A stretch of 63,544 nt of DNA from Formivibrio sp. (GCA_031291275.1 JARLJJ010000500.1:1-63544), one strand, 5' to 3'. Positions 1 through 10,214 are shown, numbered from the stretch's first letter. Notes: generated by a model not told the origin, from the letters alone. Made by a program: numbers and translations.

Positions 1-56
1 AGATGGAACAATTGGCGATCAAGCTCGTGGAAGTGGTCCACGGCGAACGCAATTAA
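1..56 (+). CDS. exbB: ExbB/TolQ-family proton channel subunit, C-terminal end only
   Basis: Only the last 18 or so codons are inside the window, ending MEQLAIKLVEVVHGERN and a TAA at 54-56. The identity rests on position: it ends 17 bases before an ExbD/TolR gene on the same strand, the usual exbB-exbD order. ExbB is the multi-spanning inner-membrane subunit that, with ExbD, converts proton motive force into work on TonB. A TolQ or MotA-like paralogue cannot be excluded from so short a tail. Confidence 0.6.
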   Translation, partial: MEQLAIKLVEVVHGERN

Positions 57-73
57 CTGAAGCGGACGTACCG

Positions 74-496
74 ATGAAATTTCGAAAAGGCCGTGGTCGC
101 GACGAGCCGGAAATCAACTTTGTTCCGCTGATCGATGTGCTTCTGGTCATCCTGATTTTCCTGATGGCATCCACCACGTATTCAAAGTTTGCCGAGCTCA
201 AAATTAATTTGCCTACGGCAGACGCGGAAAAAACCACTGAGCAGAAGCAGACGATCCAGGTGGCCGTGTCAGCCAATGGGCAATATGCCGTGAATGAAAC
301 GCCGGTGGCATTTACCAATCCCGATGAATTTGCACTGGTGCTGCGTCGCGCTGCCGGGAATAATCCGGACCCGATGGTAGTGATTAATGCCGATGCATTG
401 GCGACGCACCAAAGTGTGGTCAATGTGATGGAGGCGGCGCGTGCCGCTGGCTATGGCAAGCTCACCTTTGCCACGCAAAACAGTGGCAAAAAATAA
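74..496 (+). CDS. exbD: Biopolymer transport protein ExbD/TolR family
   Basis: A 140-residue inner-membrane protein with one N-terminal membrane segment (about residues 16-35) and a periplasmic C-terminal domain, the normal ExbD/TolR architecture and length. The conserved acidic residue of the proton path is visible as D21 in the segment NFVPLIDVLLVILIFLM. It follows the exbB end directly, so the pair probably forms one operon energising a TonB-type outer-membrane transporter. No tonB gene is in view. ExbD and TolR are hard to separate from sequence alone. ExbD is preferred because no tolA, tolB or pal follows. Confidence 0.9.
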   Translation: MKFRKGRGRDEPEINFVPLIDVLLVILIFLMASTTYSKFAELKINLPTADAEKTTEQKQTIQVAVSANGQYAVNETPVAFTNPDEFALVLRRAAGNNPDPMVVINADALATHQSVVNVMEAARAAGYGKLTFATQNSGKK

Positions 497-504
497 GTGG
501 AGCA

Positions 505-526
505 ACGGGGCGAAAGCCCCGTTTTT
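505..526 (+). terminator. Rho-independent terminator after exbD
   Basis: A 7-bp stem ACGGGGC / GCCCCGT with a GAAA tetraloop is followed by TTTTT, nine bases after the exbD stop. It ends the exbBD transcript and separates it from lpxK. Confidence 0.9.
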
Positions 527-539
527 CATGAGAAACAGC

Positions 540-670
540 CCCAAAGTGACTGCGCAACCGTAATCTGGGGTCGCGCGGTGCTCGGAGCCTTCATGTATTT
601 CCATATACACTCCGGGTCCTGTGCTCCGGGCTCCCACAGCTGACGGCCGCTCGTTTCACTTTTAGGACAG
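540..670. other. Intergenic stretch between exbD and lpxK, possibly structured
   Basis: About 130 bases between the exbD terminator and lpxK have no credible reading frame. They contain complementary GC-rich pieces (GGAGCC near 584 and GGGCTCC near 627) around an AT-rich core with TGTAT and ATACA. This could fold into a leader hairpin or be a dispersed repeat. No known RNA family is recognised, and the lpxK promoter presumably lies here. Confidence 0.25.
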
Positions 671-678
671 TTTCTCGG

Positions 679-1686
679 ATGCGCTCGATAGAACAAATCT
701 GGTATTCCCCCTTTTCCTGGCAGTCCGCTGTGCTCTTGCCTTTGGCTGGGTTGTTTGCGCTGATTGCGGCAGGGCGGCGTGGTTTGTATCGTGCGGGAAT
801 ATTCAAATCCAATCGACTGTCGGTGCCAGTGGTGGTGGTGGGTAATCTGACGGCCGGGGGGGCCGGCAAGACGCCGTTGACCCTGTCTCTGGCGCGCCAG
901 TTGGTTGAACGCGGCTGGCGACCCGGAATTATCTCGCGTGGCTATCGTGGTTCCGCGGTGGACCCGCTGGAAGTTACGCAGCATACCGATCCTGCCCGCT
1001 GCGGCGACGAGCCCTTGCTGCTGGCATGTGCCGGTGTTCCGGTGTTTGTCTGTCCGGATCGCGCTGCCGCTGGTCGGGCCTTGCTGACGGCGCACCCCGA
1101 GGTGGATGTGCTGTTGTGCGATGATGGTTTGCAGCACTACCGTCTGGCGCGGGATATCGAGCTGTGCGTGATCGATGGTGTGCGTGGTTTTGGCAACGGG
1201 TTGCCGATTCCTGCCGGCCCCTTGCGCGAACCGGTGGCGCGATTGGCTGCGGTCGATGCGGTGGTGTTGAATGGTGTCGGTGCGATGGTCCCGCATGAAC
1301 ACATGTTTCACATGACTTTACAACCGGGTCTGTTTTATTCGCTGCACGATGCTGGCAAAACCATGAATGCCAGTGAACTGGGCGGATTTAACCTGGCGGC
1401 CGTCTGTGGTATCGGTAATCCTGCGCGATTTTTTGCTACCTTGCGCAGCTTGGGCTTGTCCTTCAAGGAATACCCGTTTCCCGATCACCACGATTTTTCC
1501 GTGGCCGATCTGCCCGAGGCGGATTTGGTCATGGTCACGGAAAAGGATGCGGTAAAACTTGCAGCATTGCCCGGCTTGGGCGCGCGCGGTGATAAAATCC
1601 GGGTCTTGCCGGTTTCTGCCCGGCTTGAACCCGATCTGACTGACTGGCTGATAGGAAAATTGAAACATGGACGCCAAACTGCTTGA
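679..1686 (+). CDS. lpxK: Tetraacyldisaccharide 4'-kinase
   Basis: LpxK phosphorylates the 4' position of the lipid A disaccharide precursor at the inner face of the cytoplasmic membrane, a late step of the Raetz pathway. The 335-residue length is typical. An N-terminal hydrophobic anchor (about residues 15-32) is followed by the P-loop [12 protein letters not shown] at residues 55-66, as expected for this unusual membrane P-loop kinase. The gene overlaps the next one by 20 bases and is followed by kdsB, so lipid A and KDO synthesis are coupled in one operon. The msbA gene often found next to lpxK is absent here. Confidence 0.95.
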   Translation: MRSIEQIWYSPFSWQSAVLLPLAGLFALIAAGRRGLYRAGIFKSNRLSVPVVVVGNLTAGGAGKTPLTLSLARQLVERGWRPGIISRGYRGSAVDPLEVTQHTDPARCGDEPLLLACAGVPVFVCPDRAAAGRALLTAHPEVDVLLCDDGLQHYRLARDIELCVIDGVRGFGNGLPIPAGPLREPVARLAAVDAVVLNGVGAMVPHEHMFHMTLQPGLFYSLHDAGKTMNASELGGFNLAAVCGIGNPARFFATLRSLGLSFKEYPFPDHHDFSVADLPEADLVMVTEKDAVKLAALPGLGARGDKIRVLPVSARLEPDLTDWLIGKLKHGRQTA

Positions 1687-1852
1687 AATCCTGGTCTGCC
1701 CGCTCTGCAAGGGGCCGTTGGTCTTCAATAAAAGCCGGCAGGAGCTATTCTGCAAGCCCGATCGGCTAGCCTTTCCGATCAAGGATGGCATTCCCGTCAT
1801 GCTGGAATCCGAAGCGCGTGAATTGCCCGCTGACGAGGAAGTTTCCGAATGA
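1667..1852 (+). CDS. Trm112 family protein (YcaR-like)
   Basis: A 61-residue protein with a CPLC pair at residues 11-14 and a third cysteine at 29 ([20 protein letters not shown]), the pattern of the small Trm112/UPF0434 family. Eukaryotic Trm112 activates methyltransferases. The bacterial protein between lpxK and kdsB has no settled function. The start overlaps the end of lpxK by 20 bases and the stop overlaps the kdsB start as ATGA, indicating translational coupling. This lpxK-ycaR-kdsB order is the same as in enterobacteria. Confidence 0.93.
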   Translation: MDAKLLEILVCPLCKGPLVFNKSRQELFCKPDRLAFPIKDGIPVMLESEARELPADEEVSE

Positions 1853-2613
1853 GCTTTATCGCCCTGATCCCGGCTCGATTGAAATCGACCCGCTTGCCGG
1901 ACAAGCCGCTGGCCGATATCCATGGCCAGCCCATGATCGTGCGTGTGGCCGAACGGGCCAAACTTTCCGGCGCCAAGCGTGCCGTGGTGGCCACGGATGA
2001 TGCGCGGATTCTGGAAGCGGTATTGGCCTGCGGCCATGAAGCCGTGATGACGCGCGCAGACCACGCTTCGGGAACGGAGCGCCTCGCCGAGGCTGCCGAT
2101 ATCCTGGGCCTGCCCGATGCAGAAATTGTGGTCAACATCCAGGGTGACGAACCGCTGATTGATCCACGCCTGGTTGATGCCGTGGCTGCCAAGCTGGCCG
2201 GCGATGCCGGATTGGTCATGTCCACGGCAGCCCATCCGATCGTGTCTGCTGCCGATTTCTTCAATCCGAACGTGGTCAAGGTCGTGCTCGACAAGACCGG
2301 GCGCGCGCTGTATTTCAGTCGCGCACCGATGCCCTGGGCCCGCGACGCGTTCGCTGCGGACAAAACTGCGTTGCCGGCCAATCTGGGCGCACTGCGCCAT
2401 GTCGGTATCTATGGTTACCGCGCCGGTTTCCTGCGCGCCTACCGCGATCTGGCCGTGTCGCCGATCGAGGGCGTCGAAGCGCTGGAGCAGTTGCGCGTGC
2501 TGTGGCACGGCCATGCCATTGGCGTGTTTGTCACCGACCATGCCCCGGCTGCCGGTGTCGATACGCCGGAAGATCTGGCGCGCGTGCGTGCGGTGTTCGA
2601 CCAGACAGCCTGA
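1849..2613 (+). CDS. kdsB: 3-deoxy-manno-octulosonate cytidylyltransferase
   Basis: KdsB activates KDO with CTP to give CMP-KDO for the inner core of lipopolysaccharide. The 254-residue protein starts with the nucleotidyltransferase signature [15 protein letters not shown] and has the conserved NIQGDEPLI segment that binds substrate and metal. The ATG overlaps the stop of the preceding trm112-like gene. Length and motifs match the family over the full protein. Confidence 0.96.
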   Translation: MSFIALIPARLKSTRLPDKPLADIHGQPMIVRVAERAKLSGAKRAVVATDDARILEAVLACGHEAVMTRADHASGTERLAEAADILGLPDAEIVVNIQGDEPLIDPRLVDAVAAKLAGDAGLVMSTAAHPIVSAADFFNPNVVKVVLDKTGRALYFSRAPMPWARDAFAADKTALPANLGALRHVGIYGYRAGFLRAYRDLAVSPIEGVEALEQLRVLWHGHAIGVFVTDHAPAAGVDTPEDLARVRAVFDQTA

Positions 2614-2622
2614 AAGAATTAA

Positions 2623-3324
<702 letters not shown>

Positions 3325-3371
3325 TATCCGCTGAAGGAAAGTCTGCCAATGGCTTTCCTTCAATCTTTCCC

Positions 3372-4538
3372 ATGAAAAAACTCGATGCAGATGTGCTGAT
3401 CGTCGGTGGCGGCCTGGTCGGGGCCGCACTGGCGCTGGCCTTGAAAGACACGCCGCTTTCCGTGCTGCTGCTGGAAGGACGCGAGCCTGTGTTCGACTGG
3501 CCCGCAGAGTCCTGGGATTCACGCATCTACGCGATCAGCGGCAGCAGTCGCAAGCTGCTGGAACAAACCGGCGCCTGGGCGCAGCTCGACAAGGCCCGTC
3601 AGCAAGCGGTGCAGGCCATGCGCATCTTCGGCGATAACGGCCCGGAATTGCGTTTTGATGCACCGGAAGCCGGGCTGGATCGGTTGGCGACGATACTGGA
3701 AAGCCGCGAATTGCAGCAGGCGCTGTGGCAGGCGCTGCGATCCTGCCCGAATGCCACGCTGCTGGCACCGGCTGAACCGGTGCGACTTGCTGTGGATGCC
3801 GATGCCGCTACGTTGACGCTGGCTGATGGCCGCAGCTTGTCGGCACGGTTACTGGTCGGCGCCGACGGCGCGCAGTCCTGGGTGCGGCAACAATTGGCGA
3901 TCGAGCCGAAAATCCATGACTACCGGCAGTTTGGTGTGGTGGCGAATTTCGGTATTGAAAAACCCCATCATGGCACGGCTTTTCAGTGGTTTTCTCCAGA
4001 TGGCGTGTTGGCCTGGCTGCCTTTGCCGGCAGGGCGCATGTCGATGGTCTGGTCGTGTTCCGCCGCATTGAAGGATGAATTGCTGGCGCTGGATGCCGGG
4101 CAACTGGCAACCCGTGTGGCCGCTGCTGGCAATGGCCGGTTAGGGGTGTTGCAAACCATTACCCCGGCAGCGGCTTTCCCTTTGCGGCTTAACCATGTTC
4201 CACAACTGGTCGCGCCGCATGTGGCGCTGGTTGGCGATGCCGCCCATACCGTCCATCCGCTCGCTGGTCAGGGCGTGAATCTTGGTTTTGGCGATGTGGT
4301 GGAACTTGCTGGCATACTATCCGCTGAATCATCGGCGCGTTGCGGCGATCTGGATGTGTTGCGGCGCTACGAGCGTGCGCGACGCGAACCTGTTTACAGG
4401 ATGCAGGGCGTATGTCACGGCCTGCAGCTACTTTTCAACAATCACCATCCCCTGCTCAAGGTCGTGCGCAATCTCGGCCTGGGATTAACCAATCAATCGG
4501 AATGGCTGAAGCGACAACTGATTCGCCAGGCTCTTTAG
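3372..4538 (+). CDS. UbiH/UbiF/VisC-family FAD-dependent hydroxylase
   Basis: A 388-residue flavoprotein monooxygenase of the ubiquinone-hydroxylase family. It has an N-terminal Rossmann motif VGGGLVGAALALAL (from residue 11), a central GADGAQSWVRQ segment and the FAD-binding GDAAHTVHPLAGQGVNLGFGD motif near the C-terminus. These enzymes hydroxylate the quinone ring at C1, C5 or C6. Which position this one attacks cannot be decided by eye. It is followed 14 bases later by dsbC on the same strand. Confidence 0.88.
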   Translation: MKKLDADVLIVGGGLVGAALALALKDTPLSVLLLEGREPVFDWPAESWDSRIYAISGSSRKLLEQTGAWAQLDKARQQAVQAMRIFGDNGPELRFDAPEAGLDRLATILESRELQQALWQALRSCPNATLLAPAEPVRLAVDADAATLTLADGRSLSARLLVGADGAQSWVRQQLAIEPKIHDYRQFGVVANFGIEKPHHGTAFQWFSPDGVLAWLPLPAGRMSMVWSCSAALKDELLALDAGQLATRVAAAGNGRLGVLQTITPAAAFPLRLNHVPQLVAPHVALVGDAAHTVHPLAGQGVNLGFGDVVELAGILSAESSARCGDLDVLRRYERARREPVYRMQGVCHGLQLLFNNHHPLLKVVRNLGLGLTNQSEWLKRQLIRQAL

Positions 4539-4552
4539 GCAAAGGATTTACC

Positions 4553-5302
4553 ATGCATTTCAAAAAAATCACCCAAACATTTCTTGCCGCCGGTTTGATC
4601 GGTCTCACCGCCTGCTCCGCTTCGGCGGATAACAGCACCAAGCAACTGGCCGACGTCAAGGCGCGAGTCACCAAGCAGTTGCCGGGCAAGGAAATCACTT
4701 CGGTCAATGTCACGCCAATGAAGGGCATTTTTGAAGTGGTGATGGCCGGGAATATGATTGTCTACACCGATGCCAAGGCCGACTACCTGATCTTTGGCGA
4801 TATGGTCGATGTGGCCAAGCGGGCCAGCCTCACCGAGGCGCGTCTGGCTGAATTGCGCAAGGTGGATTTTGCCAAGCTGCCGTTTGATACCGCTATCAAG
4901 GAAGTACGCGGCGATGGCTCGCGCAAGCTTGCGGTGTTCTCCGACCCGGATTGCCCGTTCTGCAAGCAACTGGAGCGGCAGAGTCTGAAGGATATGACCA
5001 ATATCACCATCTATACCTTTCTGATGCCGTTGACCCAATTGCACCCGGACGCCGCGCGTAAAGCCCGCATTATCTGGTGTGCGCAGGATCGCGCTGCTGC
5101 CTGGAAGGAATGGATCATCAACGAAAAACTGCCGGCAAACAGTAAAGAGGATTGCGATAATCCCGTGGCCAGTACCGTGCAACTGGGGGCCAAGCTGGGT
5201 ATCAACGGTACGCCAGGGCTGATTTTCCCCAGTGGGCGCATGGTGCCGGGCGCGATTGCCCAAGCCGATATCGAGAAACTGTTGCTCGAAAAGGCCAAGT
5301 AA
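4553..5302 (+). CDS. dsbC: Thiol:disulfide interchange protein DsbC
   Basis: A periplasmic disulfide isomerase of 249 residues. A signal sequence (about residues 1-25) leads into a dimerisation region and a thioredoxin fold with the active site CPFC at C134-C137, preceded by SDPD, and the cis-proline segment NGTPGLIF. A second cysteine pair (IIWC and KEDC) is present as in other DsbC proteins. The ATG at 4553 is chosen because it begins the signal peptide. The longer open frame upstream overlaps the hydroxylase gene. The signal ends LTAC, which could also act as a lipobox, so membrane anchoring is possible. Confidence 0.92.
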   Translation: MHFKKITQTFLAAGLIGLTACSASADNSTKQLADVKARVTKQLPGKEITSVNVTPMKGIFEVVMAGNMIVYTDAKADYLIFGDMVDVAKRASLTEARLAELRKVDFAKLPFDTAIKEVRGDGSRKLAVFSDPDCPFCKQLERQSLKDMTNITIYTFLMPLTQLHPDAARKARIIWCAQDRAAAWKEWIINEKLPANSKEDCDNPVASTVQLGAKLGINGTPGLIFPSGRMVPGAIAQADIEKLLLEKAK

Positions 5303-5307
5303 TAGCC

Positions 5308-5841
5308 ATGACGGCAGCGCTATTGATCGTGGATGTGCAGGCAGGCTTGTTCTGCCATCCACCTTTGCCGCGAAAAGCGGCGGAGACGATTGAACAGATC
5401 AATGCGTTGATCGGCAAGGCGCGCATAACGGGCGCGCCGGTCATCTTCATCCAGCATGAAAGCGGGCCGGAAGATGGTCTGGCGCGTGGGTCGCCTGGCT
5501 GGGCGCTGCATCCGGATCTGGCGCGTCTGCCGCATGATCGGGTCGTTGCCAAAACCGCGTGTGATGGCTTTTGTGAAACGGCGCTAAAAGAAGCGCTGGA
5601 TCAGTTGCAGGTTAGTGCGCTGGTGGTGGCCGGGTATGCCACGGAATTTTGCCTGGATACCACGCTGCGGCGTGCCGCCAGTGAAGGTTACTCCGTGACC
5701 GTGGCGGCCGATGCGCATACGACCAAGGATCGCCCCGTGCTCAAGGCTGCCGATATCGTTGCCCATAACAACTGGCTCTGGGCCAATTTCATCTCCCCGT
5801 TGCCGTTGCGAGTGCTACCGGTCCAAGACATCGTGTTCTGA
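5308..5841 (+). CDS. Isochorismatase-family cysteine hydrolase
   Basis: A 177-residue isochorismatase/nicotinamidase-fold hydrolase. The catalytic triad is visible as D9 (LLIVDVQ), K82 (VVAKTACDGF) and C115 (AGYATEFCLDT). The physiological substrate is unknown. Members of this fold cleave isochorismate, nicotinamide, ureidoacrylate and others. It lies five bases after dsbC and is the last gene of this plus-strand run. The next gene converges on it eight bases away. Confidence 0.85.
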   Translation: MTAALLIVDVQAGLFCHPPLPRKAAETIEQINALIGKARITGAPVIFIQHESGPEDGLARGSPGWALHPDLARLPHDRVVAKTACDGFCETALKEALDQLQVSALVVAGYATEFCLDTTLRRAASEGYSVTVAADAHTTKDRPVLKAADIVAHNNWLWANFISPLPLRVLPVQDIVF

Positions 5842-5849
5842 TCCGGGCT

Positions 5850-7163
5850 TTATTCCGTTTCCGGCAGTTTCAGCATCCCGGTGTGGTAATCATATTCGTA
5901 GACTTCGCCGTAACGCCCCCATTCAATTGCCACATTCAGTACCCGTTCGGCTTCTTCTTCCTCCATGAACTCTTCCAGGCGACGCAGGAACGGCTCTTCG
6001 CGCAGCTCCCCATCGTCTTCCTGCTCCAGACTGTGACGAATTTCTCCTGCCAGTGGCACATGCAGCAGTAGCTGCTGACCGAAGATGTCGCGACGCAATG
6101 CTTGATCCGCCTGGTAATAGTGTCTTCCCAGCGAACTCAGGTTGATATCCCCCTGGGCAATGTGAACCAGTTCAAGCAGGCGCAGGGCTTCGTACACCGG
6201 CAGCAGCTCTTCGTCGGAAAGCCCGGCTTCTTCCGCCAGTTGCGGCAGGTCGGCGTGACCATCGAACGGCGCTTCGGCGAGCATTTCCAGCAAGCCTTCC
6301 ATCTGGCTGACTTCCGCATCCGGCAGGCGATAGCTCATGGCGACCGGGACTTCTGCACCGGTCTCGATGGCCGCCAGTTCGGCTGGAGAAAGCGTCATCT
6401 GGGCATAGACTTCATCGATCAGGGCGCGCACTTCCATGCTGTCCGGGTTGCGCGGGCGCTGCAGACGGATTGGAATTTCCACCCGTACCCGGCCCGGATC
6501 GCTGGAAAAGATCAGTACGCGGTCGGCCATCAGCACGGCTTCTTCGATATTGTGCGAAACGACCAGCAAGCCCTTCATCGGTGTCTTGCCGCTGTCCCAC
6601 AATTCCAGCATGTCGTTGCGCAGCGTTTCGCCGGTCAGCACGTCAAGTGCCGAAAAGGCTTCGTCCATCAGCAAGATATCCGGGTTCATCACCAGCGCAC
6701 GGGCGATGCCGACACGCTGGCGCATCCCGCCGGAGAGTTCGCGTGGCAACGCGCCTTCAAAACCGGCCAGGCCGATCAGCTCGATCGCCGCTTCAGCCCG
6801 TTCGGCGCGCTCGGCCTTGGCAATGCCCTGCGCTTCGAGACCCAGTTCGACGTTCTGCTGCACCGTCAGCCACGGGAACAGGGCAAACGACTGGAACACC
6901 ATGGCGATGCCGCGTGCCGGGCCGTACAGTGGCTGTCCACGATAGCGGACGTGGCCACGGTCGGCGGGAATGAGTCCTGCCAGAATACGCAGCAGTGTGG
7001 ATTTGCCCGAGCCGGATTTGCCCAGCAAGGCGACGATTTCGCCTTCTTTCAGAACGAAATCCACATCCTCCAGCACTGCGCGATTAGTGCCATCGGCGGT
7101 GCGGAACGATTTGCCGACATCCTTGAGATCGATTAAGGAAGTGTTTTTTTTCGGGGATGCCAT
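5850..7163 (-). CDS. ABC transporter ATP-binding protein with C-terminal AAA-associated domain
   Basis: The N-terminal half is a standard ABC ATPase with Walker A GKSGSGKST (residues 48-56), signature LSGGMRQRVGIARA and Walker B ILLMDEAF, of the nitrate/sulfonate/taurine group. The 437-residue length is explained by an extra C-terminal domain (about residues 270-437), the AAA-associated domain found on some NrtD-like ATPases, probably regulatory. It begins two bases after the permease stop, so the two form one operon. No substrate-binding protein is adjacent. Confidence 0.87.
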   Translation of the reverse strand: MASPKKNTSLIDLKDVGKSFRTADGTNRAVLEDVDFVLKEGEIVALLGKSGSGKSTLLRILAGLIPADRGHVRYRGQPLYGPARGIAMVFQSFALFPWLTVQQNVELGLEAQGIAKAERAERAEAAIELIGLAGFEGALPRELSGGMRQRVGIARALVMNPDILLMDEAFSALDVLTGETLRNDMLELWDSGKTPMKGLLVVSHNIEEAVLMADRVLIFSSDPGRVRVEIPIRLQRPRNPDSMEVRALIDEVYAQMTLSPAELAAIETGAEVPVAMSYRLPDAEVSQMEGLLEMLAEAPFDGHADLPQLAEEAGLSDEELLPVYEALRLLELVHIAQGDINLSSLGRHYYQADQALRRDIFGQQLLLHVPLAGEIRHSLEQEDDGELREEPFLRRLEEFMEEEEAERVLNVAIEWGRYGEVYEYDYHTGMLKLPETE

Positions 7164-7165
7164 GT

Positions 7166-8887
7166 TCAGAACCTCATTCTTTCTTCAGCCAAGTTATAAA
7201 GCTTGCGCCAGACAAAACGGTTGAAACTCATTACGAAACAACACATTATTCCAATACCGAGCGCGATGCGCGGGAAATCGCCCTGCGCGGTCATCTGTGC
7301 GATATAGCTGCCCAGTCCGGTGGCGCTGAGGGTAGTGTTCCCCCAACTGACATACTCGGACACGATGCTGGCGTTCCATGAACCGCCAGAGGCCGTAATG
7401 GCGCCGGTGACGAAGCTGGGGAAGATCGCCGGTAGCAGAAAGCGCTTCCATTTTAGCCAACGCGAGAGCCCCAGATTGGCCGCGGCAAAGCGCAGTTCCG
7501 TCGGGATGGTAGAAGCGCCGGCGATCACGTTAAACAGGATGTACCACTGGGTACCAAAAACCATCAGCGGTGACAGCCAGATGTCCGGGTTGAGTTTGAA
7601 GTACACCAGGACCAGCACCACTGGTGGAAACATCAGGTTGGCCGGGAAGGCTGCCAGAAACTGGGCGATGGGCTGTACTCGTTCGGCCAAGCGTGGATTC
7701 ATGCCGATTTTTACGCCAACGGGTACCCAGATCAGTGAGGCGAGCGCAATCAGCACGATGACCCTAAACATGGTCAGGCAGCCCATCCAGAAAACATGCA
7801 ATACCTCGCCCCAGCCGACTTCGGAATGGATGAAAACAATCAGTTTCCAGCAAGCGAGCAGGGCCAGTGCCGTAATGACGGCATCCACTGCACGTTCGGC
7901 CCATTGCGCAGGCTTGATGGCGCGGGAGCGGATCGATGTGCCGTCATATTGTCGGCGGAACAACAATAGGCCGCGTTCCAGAACGGCGAGCCAGCGGTTA
8001 AACAAGGGACGCAACAGGTCGGTGCGGCGCAGCCATGTTAGCAGCCAGGATTGCTGGCCGCTGTCGCTTTGCGATTCTTCAAATTTGAATTTATCGGCCC
8101 AGGCAAGCAACGGACGGAATAACAGTTGATCGTAAAGCAGGATGCCGCACAGCATCGCGAGGATGGCCCAGCCAATGGCGGCAAGGTCCTTATTGGCAAT
8201 GGCGAGCGCGATATACGAGCCTATGCCGGGTAACTTGATATCCTGATGCGCTACGGAAATTGCTTCTGAGGCCACCACGAAAAACCAGCCGCCGGACATC
8301 GACATCATCATGTTCCACAACAAGGCGGGCAGGGCGAATGGCAGCTCCAGGCGCCAGAAACGTTGCCAGCTTGAAAGCTGGAAGATGCGCGCGGCCTCGC
8401 TCAGCTCCGTCGGAACGGTGCGTAGCGATTGGTACAGGCTGAAGGCCATATTCCAAGCTTGCGACGTGAAAATGGCAAAGATAGCCGCGCATTCCACACC
8501 CAGCAGATTGCCGGGAAACAATGAAATAAAGCCGGTGACTGTGATCGACAAAAAACCCAGCACCGGGATCGATTGCAGCACGTCGAGCGCCGGGATCATC
8601 ACTTTTTCTGCCGTGCGGTAGCGTGCAGCGATCGCGGCAAAAACAAAACTGAATAGCAGCGAACAGCCCAGTGCTGCCAGCATGCGCAGTGTGGTGCGCA
8701 ACAGGTAATAGGGTAGGTTGAGTGGGTCAAGCGATATGGGGAGTTGTTCGCCAAGTTGATAGGGCGTGGCCATATGCGCCCCACCGTAGGCGGCAAGTAG
8801 CAACAGCCCCAGAATCAATGGCAGGAGGGCCCAATCCCAGCGGTTGGGGGTGGCGGCTGCGCCACCCAAAGGTTTGAGATCAAGCAT
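7166..8887 (-). CDS. ABC transporter permease, fused tandem permease domains
   Basis: A 573-residue membrane protein containing two copies of the binding-protein-dependent permease domain. The first half has the SEAARIFQLSSWQRFWRLELPFALP loop and the second the TELRFAAANLGLSRWLKWKRFLLPAIFPS loop, both versions of the EAA coupling motif that contacts the ATPase. One polypeptide can thus replace the usual homodimer. With the following ATPase it makes a complete importer core of the nitrate/taurine type. Substrate is unknown, and the binding protein must be encoded elsewhere. Confidence 0.88.
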   Translation of the reverse strand: MLDLKPLGGAAATPNRWDWALLPLILGLLLLAAYGGAHMATPYQLGEQLPISLDPLNLPYYLLRTTLRMLAALGCSLLFSFVFAAIAARYRTAEKVMIPALDVLQSIPVLGFLSITVTGFISLFPGNLLGVECAAIFAIFTSQAWNMAFSLYQSLRTVPTELSEAARIFQLSSWQRFWRLELPFALPALLWNMMMSMSGGWFFVVASEAISVAHQDIKLPGIGSYIALAIANKDLAAIGWAILAMLCGILLYDQLLFRPLLAWADKFKFEESQSDSGQQSWLLTWLRRTDLLRPLFNRWLAVLERGLLLFRRQYDGTSIRSRAIKPAQWAERAVDAVITALALLACWKLIVFIHSEVGWGEVLHVFWMGCLTMFRVIVLIALASLIWVPVGVKIGMNPRLAERVQPIAQFLAAFPANLMFPPVVLVLVYFKLNPDIWLSPLMVFGTQWYILFNVIAGASTIPTELRFAAANLGLSRWLKWKRFLLPAIFPSFVTGAITASGGSWNASIVSEYVSWGNTTLSATGLGSYIAQMTAQGDFPRIALGIGIMCCFVMSFNRFVWRKLYNLAEERMRF

Positions 8888-8979
8888 TGTTTTCTCTGGC
8901 AGATTTTTGCAACTGCGCGATATTACGCTTGGTTTGTTTCAAGCGGGTAACACCGCGTGGACTTTCGCAAATAGAACGC

Positions 8980-10017
8980 TTACTGCGCCGGGCTCGGACT
9001 CTGGCGGTGGATTGATTCTATTGCCGCTTCCAGTTCCGGCGTGATCGTGACATCCAGGCAAGACAGGTTTTCTTCGAGTTGTGCCAAGGTCGTCGCGCCG
9101 ATGATGGTGCTGGCGACATACCAGCGCCGCACGGTCCAGGCCAGCGCCAGTTGCGCAGGAGAGAGGCCGTGTTCGCGCGCGAGTTCGGCATAAGCCTGTG
9201 CTGCCGCGTTGACCTGTGGCTTGCGGTAGCGCACGCCAAATTGCGGGAACTCGGTCAATCGGCCCGGCGCCTGTTCGTTCTCGACATATTTCCCGGACAG
9301 AATGCCAAAGGCGAGCGGACTGTAGGCCAGCAGGCTGATCTTCTCGCGGTGGCAGGTTTCGGCCAACCCCATCTCGAAGGTGCGGTTGAGCAGGTTGAAG
9401 GCATTCTGGATCGTTGCCACGCGCGGCAGCTTGCCATCGCGTGCCAGATGGGCGCATTCGCTCACGCCCCAAGGTGTTTCATTGGATACGCCGATATGGC
9501 GAACCTTGCCGGCGGCAACAAGTTCGCCCATCACGCCGAGTTGCTCTTCCAATGAAGGCGTATCCGGTTGTTCCTTGCTGGGGTCGAAGTAGGTTTCTCC
9601 AAACATCGGCACGCTGCGTGCCGGCCAGTGGATCTGGTAGAGGTCGAGATAGTCCGTTTGCAAGCGTTTCAGGCTGGCATCGCAAGCGGCGACGATCTGG
9701 GTGCGGTTCAGTTTTGGCCCGCTGCGCAGCCAGTTCATGCCGCGATTGGGCCCGGCCACCTTGCTGGCAATGATCAGCTTGTCGCGCGGCTGGTGCTTGA
9801 GCCAACTGCCAATGAATTGCTCGGTACGGCCTTGGGTTTCAGCCTTGCCCGGCACTGGATACATCTCGGCGCTATCAATGAAATTGATGCCGGCAGCCAG
9901 CGCCCGATCCAGTTGCGCATGCGCCTCGGCCTCGCTGTTTTGCTGGCCAAAAGTCATGGTGCCCAGGCACAAGCGGGAAACGTTCAGATCGGTACCGGGG
10001 AGGGGACAGAATTCCAT
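8980..10017 (-). CDS. Aldo/keto reductase, Tas-like
   Basis: A 345-residue NADP(H)-dependent oxidoreductase with a TIM barrel. The catalytic residues are recognisable: Asp and Tyr in FIDSAEMYPV, Lys in IIASKVAG and His in YQIHWPAR. The conserved SNETPWGVSE segment and the C-terminal AIESIHR match the Tas subgroup of E. coli. It is monocistronic on the minus strand, 92 bases before the permease gene. Substrate is not predictable. Confidence 0.9.
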   Translation of the reverse strand: MEFCPLPGTDLNVSRLCLGTMTFGQQNSEAEAHAQLDRALAAGINFIDSAEMYPVPGKAETQGRTEQFIGSWLKHQPRDKLIIASKVAGPNRGMNWLRSGPKLNRTQIVAACDASLKRLQTDYLDLYQIHWPARSVPMFGETYFDPSKEQPDTPSLEEQLGVMGELVAAGKVRHIGVSNETPWGVSECAHLARDGKLPRVATIQNAFNLLNRTFEMGLAETCHREKISLLAYSPLAFGILSGKYVENEQAPGRLTEFPQFGVRYRKPQVNAAAQAYAELAREHGLSPAQLALAWTVRRWYVASTIIGATTLAQLEENLSCLDVTITPELEAAIESIHRQSPSPAQ

Positions 10018-10214
10018 GGCGGATTTCCTTGCTGGGGATTGTCTGGGAAGGATGCCAATTATAGGGCAAGCGGCCTGGGCCGGCCGGGCGTCGGGCCGCT
10101 TTTGCCGAGCATGCGGGAATATTTACCGGGTGTGGAAAAGGGAGGCTAGCCATGGTCGGTTTACTGCGGGCAAATGCCTGGTTTCTTCCCCGAATTGGCT
10201 TGGTCGAGACCGGA

